The notes beneath the pieces were generated by a model. It was not told the origin of the DNA and did not search any database. It saw only the letters and a program-made list of their open reading frames with translations. This document shows, piece after piece, positions 35,785-45,620 of a DNA stretch of 60,000 nt. Both the position numbers and the translations under genes were made by a program. The stretch covers positions 23,314,001 through 23,374,000 of the forward strand of contig NC_079884.1 of NCBI RefSeq assembly GCF_029227915.1. Direction: 5' to 3'. Origin of the DNA: Hydractinia symbiolongicarpus (taxonomy: Eukaryota; Cnidaria; Hydrozoa; Anthoathecata; Hydractiniidae). The stretch's first letter is position 1; each line of letters starts with the position of its first letter.

Positions 35785-36216
35785 GAATTTAAAAAATGCA
35801 GGGAGTTGTCTGATGGCAAAAATTTCTTTCTTTTAACCTCTCCTCTTTGGATTTCCTGTTGGTATAAAAAATCGCCTTGGGTCGGAGGGGAGAGGGCGGT
35901 AGAGATAGATTGTTGTGTTGGTTGGGAGTTTTGACTTGCAAAAGCAATAAATTTCTTGCTAGCTACAGATTCTATCAGAATTATATGAAAAGCTTAGCTA
36001 GCACTTAGACTGATATTCAAGCATGCCTGAAATATACCTGAAATAATAAAAGAACAAAGCAATCCTACACAACCAAACCAAACCAATAGAAAATATATAT
36101 ATAACTAAAGCTGCTAAATGTTAGACAACGCGCGTGGCCTATGTGATTTTAGAATATGGGAAATATAATGAAGCTGGCAAATTATATATAGTGTGAAAGT
36201 ACAAAGTGGATATACT

Positions 36217-36905
36217 TTAGGAACAAAAAATTTCGAACGGAAAAACTTTTCGGATTTTTTTGTCCAAAAATTATTACTGTCTGAAATTTGTGTCTGCCGA
36301 AAATTTTTTTGTTTTTTCTAATTTTTGTAAAAAAGAACCAGTGCATAGACATTATATAGGGGAATTAGAAAAGCAATAAAAACTGCAGTTTTTGAACTTA
36401 TTATTTTCGTTATTTTCACATTCGAGCTTAAAAAGTTTACTTGCATAAAGTTAATCAATTAAAATTACGTCGTCGCAGGTATCGTTAATCACAAAATCCG
36501 CATCCTCTTCTTCATCCTCCAAATCTTCATCACTCACGTCATCAACCATTATCTTAAGATCATCCCTATCTTCAGACAAAAATCGAACGTCGTAGTTACT
36601 TTCAATACACGACCATTTACGAAATAATCCAGCCTTAATTTACAATGTCAATGGTTTCGACAAAGCTGGCATTTCTGAGTTGGGTCCTGGACACCCTCTT
36701 TAAGATCTTGATTGAATATATATGTACACTATAAAATGTTTTTAGCCTTCTTTTTGTGTCATTTCCGTAATCATTACGTTTGAAATTTGGTTAGAATTTA
36801 TTCAAAAGACTTCCTATACATTTTTGAATTTATAAATCTTGTCCAAAAATTTTCCCCCTGAAATACAAATTGTGTCCGAAAGTTTTTCCACCGAAGTTTC
36901 CTCCC
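36217..36905. repeat. imperfect inverted-repeat region
   Basis: The GGAAAAACTTTTCGGA block at 36239-36254 recurs in inverse form near 36873-36890, and TGTCCAAAAATT-type motifs recur in both orientations. It encloses the acidic open frame at 36451-36639 and may be the remains of a DNA transposon. Confidence 0.35.
36451..36639 (-). other. open frame with acidic C-terminus, no start
   Basis: 63 codons bounded by stops. The stretch DDVSDEDLEDEEEDADFV is strongly acidic and ends DDVILID. An AG at 36634-36635 could be an acceptor (T-poor). Acidic tails like this occur at the C-terminus of some transposases and of nuclear proteins. Unassigned. Confidence 0.3.
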
Positions 36906-37676
36906 CCCCCCCGAAGGTCAAGGTCAACGAGATTTGGCCCTGAAATTGCAAAATAAATGCCTGGAATTCTTTTCATTGTAAATTCTTGTTCGCGAAATCT
37001 TTCTCAATGAAAGTGGTTTATAATCAATCTCCTTTCCAATTTAGGTCCACTGATGTTTTTTATTTACAAAAACCCTGTTCCCGGTGCCTGTTGTCTTTCA
37101 CCGTTCCTATATAATATAAAAAATAAAAAGGGACAACAACAACCTTTTAGGTGACAATTATGTTTGGCCAAAAATCATGTCTAATAAGATAAATAACAAA
37201 ATTTATCAGCCTGAGGTCTAAAGCCATAAAGTCATTCTTGTCTCCAGAGGGTCGAGTAGTGTGTTTCTAAATGATGAAAAACCCTCTATCAACAAATCAA
37301 TTTAAAATTGTAAGAAATCAACTGTTCCGAAGTAATGAGGATCAAATTTTTTCTGAAAAAAGCCTACACGTGTATAATAAAATTAAAAGCTTACTTGTTA
37401 TATTTAACTTTTTTTTTAACATTTCCAATTGTAAATTTCTATTTGGCAGCTCTTTTAATGACGGAGAGTGGGGTGTAAGATAATAAGACTGCATAATCTT
37501 CTACTAACCCCATTGCTATTTATTCTGTATGTATCCTAGCTATATAAGCCTATACTTGTAACTGTGGAAGTAAAAATTCCTATATGTAATTTTGATATAG
37601 TTGTTTGTTGTTTTCTGGCGAAAAAATCAGAATTATGCAGTATTGACAGAACATTTTCCTAAAACCCACATTTTAG

Positions 37677-37928
37677 AAACAGCACAATGGCTTTCTCTCT
37701 TCTCTGGCTGCAAGGAGCAATGGAACTGCCATTACATTCGGAAATCAGAGTCTAGTGAAGCATACGGGAGGCCTGATCACATACACCTATTTCCGAAAGA
37801 GAATTTCAGACTATGTAGAAGAATATGTAGCCATAATCAAAGATTACTTGACTGAATACAGTGTAGAAAACGAAAATGAACAAGACAGCGTTTATTTTGA
37901 ATACTTCTATTACTTTTTTTTTAAATAA
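37677..37928 (+). other. open frame after a good acceptor, unassigned
   Basis: 83 codons, opened by an acceptor-like CACATTTTAG (37667-37676) and closed by TAA. It contains TAITFGNQSLVKHTGGLITY and then an amphipathic EEYVAIIKDYLTEY. Coding-like composition, but no family recognised and no partner exons found upstream. Could be a terminal exon or a transposon remnant. Confidence 0.3.
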
Positions 37929-38470
37929 ACTTACCAGAATGTACCGACTTCAACATCGCGGGAACTAACTTCTTGCGTATGTTGGATTTTTTTTAAATAG
38001 AGGATATAAAATGTTGACTTATCAATTCATGTGTAATTTTATTGCTTTTAAAAAAATTACACTATTCACGCGTCCTCGCGCTTCTTTTTGTCAGCAACCG
38101 ACAACTGCATTTAAGGGTAAAAATGTGCTGGTAATTTGCCTGTGGCTTAGTCGTGTACTCTTCATTTGTCTCCATTGAACGTTTGTAAACGCAACTCTTC
38201 TTTGTTTCGGTACCAAGCCTATCCATAGACCATATTCTCGAGTTCTTATTGACCTATCAACTTTCGTCAAAGTTTCTATAACCAGTAAGAAAAATTAAAA
38301 ACAAGTAGCACGTGTAGTAGCGTCTTTGTGCTTGAAAAGTTTTGTATTCTTGTCTTGGGTCTTGATTAATTATTAAAAAATAGTCAAGTCCTGGGAAGAA
38401 AGTTGCAGTACATCGCCGCTTCAGGCGTAGCCCACTCGCAATCTTGAGAAAAATAAAAGTGGTTGCCAAG
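37929..38470. other. AT-rich DNA without gene
   Basis: I see no gene or repeat here; the tandem array begins at 38471. Confidence 0.4.
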
Positions 38471-38570
38471 CATTATTTTTACGCATTTAACATTATTTTT
38501 ATGCAGTCACCATTATTTTTATGCATTTAACATTATTCTTATGCATATAACATTATTATTACGCATTTCT
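38471..38570 (+). repeat. exact-period tandem repeat, 20 bp x 5
   Basis: Five consecutive 20-bp units (38471, 38491, 38511, 38531, 38551) of consensus CATTATTTTTATGCATTTAA with 0-5 changes. It ends about 65 bp before the 3' end of the LINE. Confidence 0.9.
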
Positions 38571-38601
38571 AAAATTTACACAACAAAGATTTTTTATGCA
38601 C

Positions 38602-41265
38602 TTATCGGCCACGGTAGGTTACTAACCTCTTGTGGCTTTTATTATTATTATTATGAATGTTTATACAGGAGTGATATAATTCAGTTTTTTTAAAAATGCT
38701 CTTAATATATGTCCTGTGAAAAATAAAATTATAAAATGTTGCGTTAATTAGCTTTCCGTTGATTTCCAAGTTCAAGGTTGATCCGTTTTTATTTAAATTT
38801 TTGCGAGTGCCGAATATCATCGATTCGGTTTTTCCAGCCTTCAGATTTAATACAAGTTCGTTTTCAATGAAGTACCTGTCTACGTTTTTCAATTCAGCGT
38901 TGAAAGCGATCTCAAGTTGCTGACTTGTTTTTCGTCCAATGTATAACACGGTATCGTCCGCAAAGTTTAGTACTCTAGAATGTTTCAAACAATTTTCGAA
39001 ATCATTGAAGTAGATTAAAAAGAGACAGGGTCCAAGAATGGACCCCTGTGGTACACCACAAACAATGGGGTTGGGCTTAGACCATTGACCATTTACTTCA
39101 CAAATCTGGGTGCGGTTAAACAAGTAGTCTGCGAACCAGTTTAGTGACAAACCTTTGACTCCATAACTTCTTAGTTTGGACAGGAGAATGGAGTGGCTTA
39201 AAGTATCGAAAGCCTTTGACAGGTCAACGTAAAGCGCACCTGTTAAATTCCCTTTGTCCATCTCCTTCCTGATTTCCTCTGTCAGATAGAGTATGGCTAA
39301 TTCGGTAGATCGTTTCTTCCTGTATCCGTATTGGTTGGGTGTTAAAATTTCATTTTCTTCAAGATAGTTCACAAGTTGAACATAAACAGCTCTCTCCATT
39401 ATTTTAGATATGACCGGTAGGATGGAGATCGGTCGATAGTTTGACATTTCGTCCATTTTCCCACCCTTGTGGAGTGGGATGACTTTGGCCAACTTCCATT
39501 CAGTTGGTATGGTGGCTGTTTTTAGCGACAAGTTGATGATGAACGATAAGGGACTTGATAACGCTGTGGCTCCGTCTTTCAAAAGTCCTGATGGTATTTG
39601 GTCATAACCTGTAGCTTTCTTGCGCTGCAACTTCTTCAGCTGACTTTCAACAAATACATTTGAAACGTAAGTGAACGCAAAAACAGAATTCGTATTTTCA
39701 TTCACTTGACTTGGCTTACTCCATATAAATTCCTTCATTGGCAGTGCAACAGATTTAAGTTTATTTGCACATGTGGAAAAATATGAACAAAAACTACCAG
39801 CTTTTGTTAAGTTTTCTGCAGCCGATGTACATGTGCCATTGTTTACCGACTTCCCTTTTGTTGGAAAAATGCTTTTAATAATTTTCCAAAATTTTCTTGG
39901 GTTACTCTTGTTCTCGATAAGGAGGTTTTTGTGAAAACTGTTCTTTGCATTTTTTATCATGTTATTGCATCGGTTCTTTAGGTTTTTATAAAGACGCCAA
40001 TCAGCACTGTTGCCTGATTTCCGTGCCTTCCTCAAGACAGTATCTCTCCGAGACATAAGTCTCCTAACCTCCGTACCTAACCACGGGCACATGCCTCCCT
40101 TCACTCTCTTTTGTATGAGCGGCGCGTGTTTATCGATTACGGTTAACAAAATATTTTTAAAATAACTCCACGCACTAATTACATCAGTCAATGTGTACAG
40201 ATGCTTCCAATTTTGTTTATTTAATTCTTTTAAAAAATCATCATGGTTGTAGTTGGTATAATTACGACAAGTAATTACTTTTGGTGGAAGTTTTTGACCA
40301 GTGTGTCTTCGAACGCAAGCGACGCAATCGTGATCGCCAATACTCAAGGGTATAACTTTTGTGGAACGAATTAGCGAGTGATTGTTTGTATAAATCAAAT
40401 CTATAAGGGTGCTTGATTCTCTTGTTGTTCTCGTAGCCGCTGTTACCAACTGTTTAAATCCCTGGACAGCTATTGGCTCTTTAAATTCTGAATGATCATT
40501 TTTATTTTTATAGTTAACATTAAAGTCGCCCATAATGATAACTTCTAGCGATAGGTCATTAACGGTCTCAAGCGTATATTGAAAATATTCTTTCCACTTC
40601 TTGTGTAAGTGAAGTGAATTGTCCGGGGGTCGGTACATACAACAAATTAGATAATGTTTCGCTTTTTCCGGGCATATTTCGATCCAAATGTTTTCTAAAA
40701 ATTCACATTCAAGGTCTTCTCGTCGTTTCCAGTTTATATTCTCCGATACGTATATAGCAACACCTCCTCCTAGGCCAGTTTTTCGTCTCTTTTCTACAAA
40801 CTGGAACCCCGGAATACAAAACAAGCTATCGCTTTCGTGTACCATATGTGTCTCTGATAGAGATAAAATTGAGTTTTTCTCTCCCGAAAATAAAGCCGTA
40901 AGATTTCGTAAACAATTTGTCAAACCTCTACAGTTTTGGTGAAATAACTTTACTCCTTTTCTGAAAGTAAAATCTGTTAATCTACCAGTATTCCCATTGG
41001 CTTGTGGTCCCGGGCACGCTTCAATATCTCCTGCTATCAATAAAAGTAGCGGTAAAAACAAACTGCGTTTTACGTAAGCTAAATTCCTGCTCTTTTGATT
41101 CTGCCATAAACAACCAAAAGAAATTGCAGCATCCACTTGTGTTAGATTTGTTGAAACTTCACTATTTGTGAACAGTGGTTTCTTTACAAGTATACCAATA
41201 ATTAAAACAACAAGAATCTTTGTCAAGAGCCAACTTGCGTCCGCTCTGGCCGCCATCATGAACAT
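38602..41265 (-). CDS. LINE polyprotein with variant 2A, C-terminus lost
   Basis: 887-aa frame. Two hydrophobic segments (residues about 12-28 and 69-78) precede a 2A-like block GDIEACPGP at 79-87, where the usual Asn before PGP is Cys84. There is no PHD finger. APE endonuclease follows (about 108-330: HQNCRGL, SETHM, GGGVAIYVSE, MGDFNVNY, IGDHDC), then reverse transcriptase (about 575-800: VIPLHKGG, NYRPISILPV, VDLSKAFDTLSH, GVPQGSILGP, FADD at 768-771). From about residue 841 the protein loses family resemblance and reads into AT-rich, ATT-repeat sequence that looks like the element's own 3' end. The thumb/C-terminal domain is therefore missing and the frame runs on into flanking DNA. Probably inactive on its own. 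Confidence 0.93.
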   Translation of the reverse strand: MFMMAARADASWLLTKILVVLIIGILVKKPLFTNSEVSTNLTQVDAAISFGCLWQNQKSRNLAYVKRSLFLPLLLLIAGDIEACPGPQANGNTGRLTDFTFRKGVKLFHQNCRGLTNCLRNLTALFSGEKNSILSLSETHMVHESDSLFCIPGFQFVEKRRKTGLGGGVAIYVSENINWKRREDLECEFLENIWIEICPEKAKHYLICCMYRPPDNSLHLHKKWKEYFQYTLETVNDLSLEVIIMGDFNVNYKNKNDHSEFKEPIAVQGFKQLVTAATRTTRESSTLIDLIYTNNHSLIRSTKVIPLSIGDHDCVACVRRHTGQKLPPKVITCRNYTNYNHDDFLKELNKQNWKHLYTLTDVISAWSYFKNILLTVIDKHAPLIQKRVKGGMCPWLGTEVRRLMSRRDTVLRKARKSGNSADWRLYKNLKNRCNNMIKNAKNSFHKNLLIENKSNPRKFWKIIKSIFPTKGKSVNNGTCTSAAENLTKAGSFCSYFSTCANKLKSVALPMKEFIWSKPSQVNENTNSVFAFTYVSNVFVESQLKKLQRKKATGYDQIPSGLLKDGATALSSPLSFIINLSLKTATIPTEWKLAKVIPLHKGGKMDEMSNYRPISILPVISKIMERAVYVQLVNYLEENEILTPNQYGYRKKRSTELAILYLTEEIRKEMDKGNLTGALYVDLSKAFDTLSHSILLSKLRSYGVKGLSLNWFADYLFNRTQICEVNGQWSKPNPIVCGVPQGSILGPCLFLIYFNDFENCLKHSRVLNFADDTVLYIGRKTSQQLEIAFNAELKNVDRYFIENELVLNLKAGKTESMIFGTRKNLNKNGSTLNLEINGKLINATFYNFIFHRTYIKSIFKKTELYHSCINIHNNNNKSHKRLVTYRGR

Positions 41266-41300
41266 TGTGTTCGTTATACATTATGATAATTTGATAAAAT
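38636..41300 (-). mobile_element. CR1/Rex-like LINE with internal 3' deletion
   Basis: The element reads right to left. Its 3' end is the ATT microsatellite at 38639-38655 (AAT repeats on the coding strand); the 5' limit lies at or above 41265 and is not resolved. It differs from the LINE at 17344 in lacking a PHD finger and in sequence throughout, so it is a different family. Confidence 0.8.
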
Positions 41301-42375
41301 TCTTAGCAGCTTATAATCAAATTCAAAAGGGATTTGTTAAGGACGGCATATCGGAAGCAATTGATCACTAGCTCGAAACAGAAACTCGTTTTCAGATTCA
41401 AACTGCACCTTGTATTTTATTTATGATACAGGAAAAAAACTTGATAAATAAATTTGAATTTAATGTCCGAAACATTTTGGTTGGTTGATTGTTGTATGTT
41501 CTTTTTTCTCTTTCACGAGTTTCTGGTTCCAAGGCTAAAAATTCAAGCGGCGTTTGAGTCATGCGAGCCATGTGTCTAGCCTTTTCCCCAATATGGGTCG
41601 TCCCAAAACTCAACTTCGATCCCAGGGTCTGTAGCGTGTTTTTAACTTCGTTCCCAGCGCCTTCGTCTCTTTTTTGTATCGGGACTGGCGAGACGAACAT
41701 GTTCGTATCGCGCCGCCTGAAAGAAGTTAGAAAAAATACAAGATACCCTCTTGGGCCCTGGGGCCCACTGTTCTGTCACAAAGAAGGGCCAACGTCTAAA
41801 GTTAGGCTGGAGATTGGGTCAAAACAGAACGCACACAAAGTGAAAGTAAAGTGGGATTGGGTTGGAGGATGGAGGAGGTTGTTTCCTACTTTACTCTAGT
41901 CTGGTCTGCTAACACAGTATAATATGTAACTTCACTGAAAACTTGATGCCCTTTCTTTTTGGCACTTACTGCTTTTGTAAAATGGTGGCAGAACAGAAGT
42001 TCTGGAGTAAGGGTCTTGGTGTAGGAGAGAAATGTATCTAATGTAAGGGAATCTGGAATGTTAAAACTCCTCTTGTAACCAATTTTTGCAGTTTTTGCAT
42101 TCTTAATGCACTGTCTCACATGAGGGGTGTTTGTGTTGGGTCAAGGATAAATATTCTCCTGTCTTTTTTATATACAGTAAAGTACATATATTCTCTTGCT
42201 CTTGTGCAATCATTGCAAACTGGTAATAGGCTCAGCTCTTTATTTTTTTGTAATAATAAAGGAAAAGCTCTTTTTTACTTATTATAATGGACTACTTCCA
42301 TATGTTTATCTGTGGCTTTTGACAGAGGGTGTTTTTATGTTTTATTTATTTACCAACAAATTACCTTAGTGTAAC

Positions 42376-42842
42376 GAGGGTGCCGATAAGCTGCATACGC
42401 CGTAAAAAGTGCGGGTGTTTTCGGGCGAGTTCGACGTTTTGAAAAAAATTCAAGTATTCGCCCAAAAAAACCCGCATAGACCCGAACAATGCCTGAAAGA
42501 AAAAAAAAACAGACACTAATATATGATTCAAAAAAAACTATAAAAATTAAAATAAACTTACTATGTCGTAGCGAAGCTCTTAGAAGAACTGTTTTTGATG
42601 GTTTTTGAAAAAGTTTACTTTATAAATAACTTATATATAAACTTTATTAACTCCTTTCTCTTCAAGCGCCTTCTTCCCAACCATCGTCCGCATGGTTTGT
42701 TACAAGGAATTGCATTTCGGGAATGTTCCGGGTGAGTTCGGGAAAGTGCGGGCGGTTTTGGGGGACAACCGCCAATTGTATTTGAAAAGTCGCCCGAACT
42801 CGCCCGTATATATGCGGGCGTTTACGGCTTATCGGCACCCTC
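42376..42842. mobile_element. MITE with GAGGGTGCCGATAAGC termini
   Basis: 467 bp with inverted termini beginning GAGGGTGCCGATAAGC on both strands, then further complementary GCGGG/CGAGTTCG-rich blocks. The interior (42620-42800) is shared with 6923-7165. I could not assign a target duplication or superfamily. Confidence 0.7.
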
Positions 42843-43474
42843 TTTATGCATATACCGTCCTTTATTACGCGAATGTCTTAATTCCGTGATTTCACCTTTC
42901 TCTGTAACTTTTTCTTTTCACTGGCAAAAATGGATAGCTATGACATGATAATCTGTTGTTATCTTTAAAATCATTCATTAAATACCAAACAAACCCATAT
43001 TATTATAAAACCAGAATATTTTTAAGAAAACAATTTTATTACCACTCGCTCTCCTCCTTATGCTCTCCTTCACAGACTCCCATTGGTAATTCACTTCACT
43101 AAGTTTTCCTAATGTCACGTCTGTTTTTTGAGCATCAGAGAAAAGATTTTATATAATCATAAAATAGATTTTATAGAAATAATTCCAGTGGATTTCTCAT
43201 AAAAAAGCACATGAAGGAAATAAGGCGTAAATCACGGAATTAGGCTGGTATATATATATGCTACGTGACTAGCAAATGTTTACAAAAGTTAAAAAGTTGC
43301 AATGTTTGTGCACATGCCTAAGCATCTCTGCAGGTAAAAAATATAAACACTAATCTTATTAATATCCATTTTACCCTTTGGGAGTCCTGCTTTCTTACCT
43401 ACACATGCACGGTGCCCATTATTCTCAAAATAAAACCAAAACCACTACATCACGCGGATGTTTACATTAGTTTA

Positions 43475-43790
43475 ATGTCAATACCATTGTTATTATTATT
43501 AGTAAATCCATGACCGTAAATGATATTACTGTAAGTAAGTAAACCCCAACTAAGCCATGCCAGAGACTATAAAAGTGAATCATTCCTTTCTGTTTAACGT
43601 TCAGCATGAGAAAAGGATTGATATCCCACGCGGTTGTTAATTGAGCGGCTGTTGTTGCATGTCTTCCGTATAGCTCAAATGAGAGCTTTAAATGTACTAG
43701 GATCCCCTTTACAGGACCCTCATTGAAAGCAGTTCTATTAGGAAGTAAAAAGGCTATCCTGGGTAAATAATAGTAATAATAATAATGGCA
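43475..43790. repeat. retroelement-like region bounded by ATT/AAT repeats
   Basis: Bounded by CCATTGTTATTATTATTA (43483-43500) and its near-inverse at 43766-43787. The interior has an open minus-strand frame of 130 codons, which I take as non-coding, and looks like a SINE or LINE 3' end with an AAT tail. Confidence 0.4.
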
Positions 43791-44059
43791 TTGCACTTCT
43801 AAGGCCATACCTTGAAAACAGCTAAAAATAACTAGGTAATTAGGGACCACTTGGGACATAAAAATGGGACCAGATTTATAGTGTAATATTTTTTAGTAAT
43901 ATTATTTTCCAAATTATGCACGGATTAAAAACTAAATAAAATTAAAATAAAAGTAAAAGCTTGGTGTTGTGAGGGGATCACAGGAAGTAGTCAGTTGAGA
44001 AACCAGTAAAAACACACGACTCCTGACTTTATTAATTCTTGCATTTAAGTAATACTCTC

Positions 44060-44115
44060 TATTGTAATGGACGTTAAGCCGAGAATGATGATGATGATGA
44101 TGATGATGATGATTG
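44060..44115 (+). repeat. LINE/SINE tail with (GAT)n
   Basis: Contains GGACGTTAAGCCGAGAATGA followed by about nine GAT triplets. The same tail occurs in inverse orientation at 44400-44435, so two 3' ends of one retroelement family lie about 290 bp apart, pointing in opposite directions. Confidence 0.6.
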
Positions 44116-44404
44116 TCAATATAATTAGTATATATATTTTAGATAGGTTCAAGACAATTGAAGAATTCTAAAAACTTTGAAAAAAATGTCATATGCATAG
44201 AAACATTTTGTCTCAGCAAAATTTTGCATTTGCCGTGTCCCGACATGAATTAGAAAGGCTGGTTCTGGAACGGGTTGGTTGACACAGCTTTAAGAATTGG
44301 CCTCATTTTGGTCTCAGATGGTCTCTAGTTACTCACATGTCAGTTATTTTTTATCTGATTTCTTGTTATTTGACCTTAAAGTTATAAGTGCATTGTAATC
44401 ATCA

Positions 44405-44650
44405 TCATCATTATTCTCGGCTTAACGTCCGTTTTCCATGCTAGCATGGGTTGGACGGGGTATATTAATGACCCTCTTCCAATCTGATCTAGACTGTGTT
44501 AGATCTAAACTCAATTTTCTCTGTATCAAGTCTGTGCTTATAACCTCCTGCCAAGTCTTTCTCGGTCTGCCTCTGGGCTTTGCCCCTGGAACTATCAAGT
44601 CTCTACGCTTTCTTACCCAATTATTCCCCTCCATTCTTTCCATGGCTTTG
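44405..44650 (-). mobile_element. LINE 3'-end fragment (RT C-terminal tail)
   Basis: The minus strand encodes MERMEGNNWVRKRRD, then GRPRKTWQEVISTDL and DWKRVI, the C-terminal pattern of endonuclease/reverse-transcriptase LINE proteins. It is followed by a conserved tail with GTTAAGCCGAGAATAATGAT and ATG triplets (44400-44435 on the plus strand). The reverse transcriptase itself is absent. Confidence 0.6.
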
Positions 44651-45620
44651 TTAATTTAAATGTAATTGACATTAAATTAATGTTATTGACGTTGTGCCGC
44701 CTAATTTGTTGATCAACATTGACACATGAAAATTATTACATCCTTTATGCCTGCTACAGATGGAATTGCCATGATTTTATGGGTTATTATGGGTTTATTC
44801 AAGCGAACTATGTAAAAACGGGAAAGTATGTTAAATAACTTTTATTTGGCTTTCAGAAACTTTAAACAGAATTTAAAAAAATCGCTCTAGAACGTAGGTA
44901 ATTGACTTTTAAGCAGATAGTGGTACATTAGACAAATTTCAAGCTTCTGATGACGTCACAAAAAAAGAGCTGACATAAAAGAAAATTTTTGCTGCCATTT
45001 TGTTTCTTTCATGACGTACTCTAAGTGTGTGAAATTTTACAATTTAGAATTAGGGTTAAAGCACTGCCCAACAGTATATACAGGTCTGTGATGACATCAT
45101 CAAATATTTTAAAATCAACTATTTCCATTTAGTGAATTTTTAATACGTTAATGATAGTGTGAACAGGTTTTTAAATTTCTTAAAAATTTTTTGGTATATA
45201 ATGGGTAGATGGGTAGGTTTCTGACGCAATCAAAATTTCTTTAATTTGATCACTGCCCTGCTAAAATAATTGCACAAAGAATATGTTTTTATTTCTCATT
45301 TATTGAATTTAAATTAGTTAGTATATACATTAGTTTGTACCTTTAAGTTTAAAGGAGAGGAATATCTGACATCATCTCTTAGTTTTCAACCATTCCTTAA
45401 AAACCTATAATCCTAATTATTTTGATCAACTTTTTAAAATCAACGTTTTGTCAAATTTCTGCCAAAAAATATTTTATATATATGGTTGGGGGGCCATTCA
45501 TATAGATGTCATGAAAATATATATTCATAAATGTTGGCTTCCCTAAAGAAATGGATTTTTTTAACTTGCATACCATTACCTTAATTCGATTTTTTAGATG
45601 GAAATAAATATCTTTTTATT

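Larger units (their letters stand above)
34306..37676. other. intergenic region upstream of PPAN
   Basis: No gene supported. It holds the GATTCGGTT MITE candidate, the 36.2-36.9 kb inverted-repeat region with the acidic frame, and a run of C at 36900-36912. The remainder is AT-rich DNA in which I see nothing. Confidence 0.5.
41301..45597. other. intergenic, repeat-rich, upstream of RNF26
   Basis: 41398-41700 has CTGGGAACGAAGTT-like words recurring twice (about 41612-41630 and 41643-41660), probably repeat debris. Then follow the 42.4-kb MITE, the 43.5-kb AAT-bounded region, two LINE tails, and AT-rich DNA with TGACGTCA at 44951. No gene supported. Confidence 0.5.

Noticed and set aside
43467-43859. 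130-codon minus-strand frame as a gene
   Set aside because: It crosses AAT microsatellite (poly-Tyr) and retroelement-like sequence; no domain visible.
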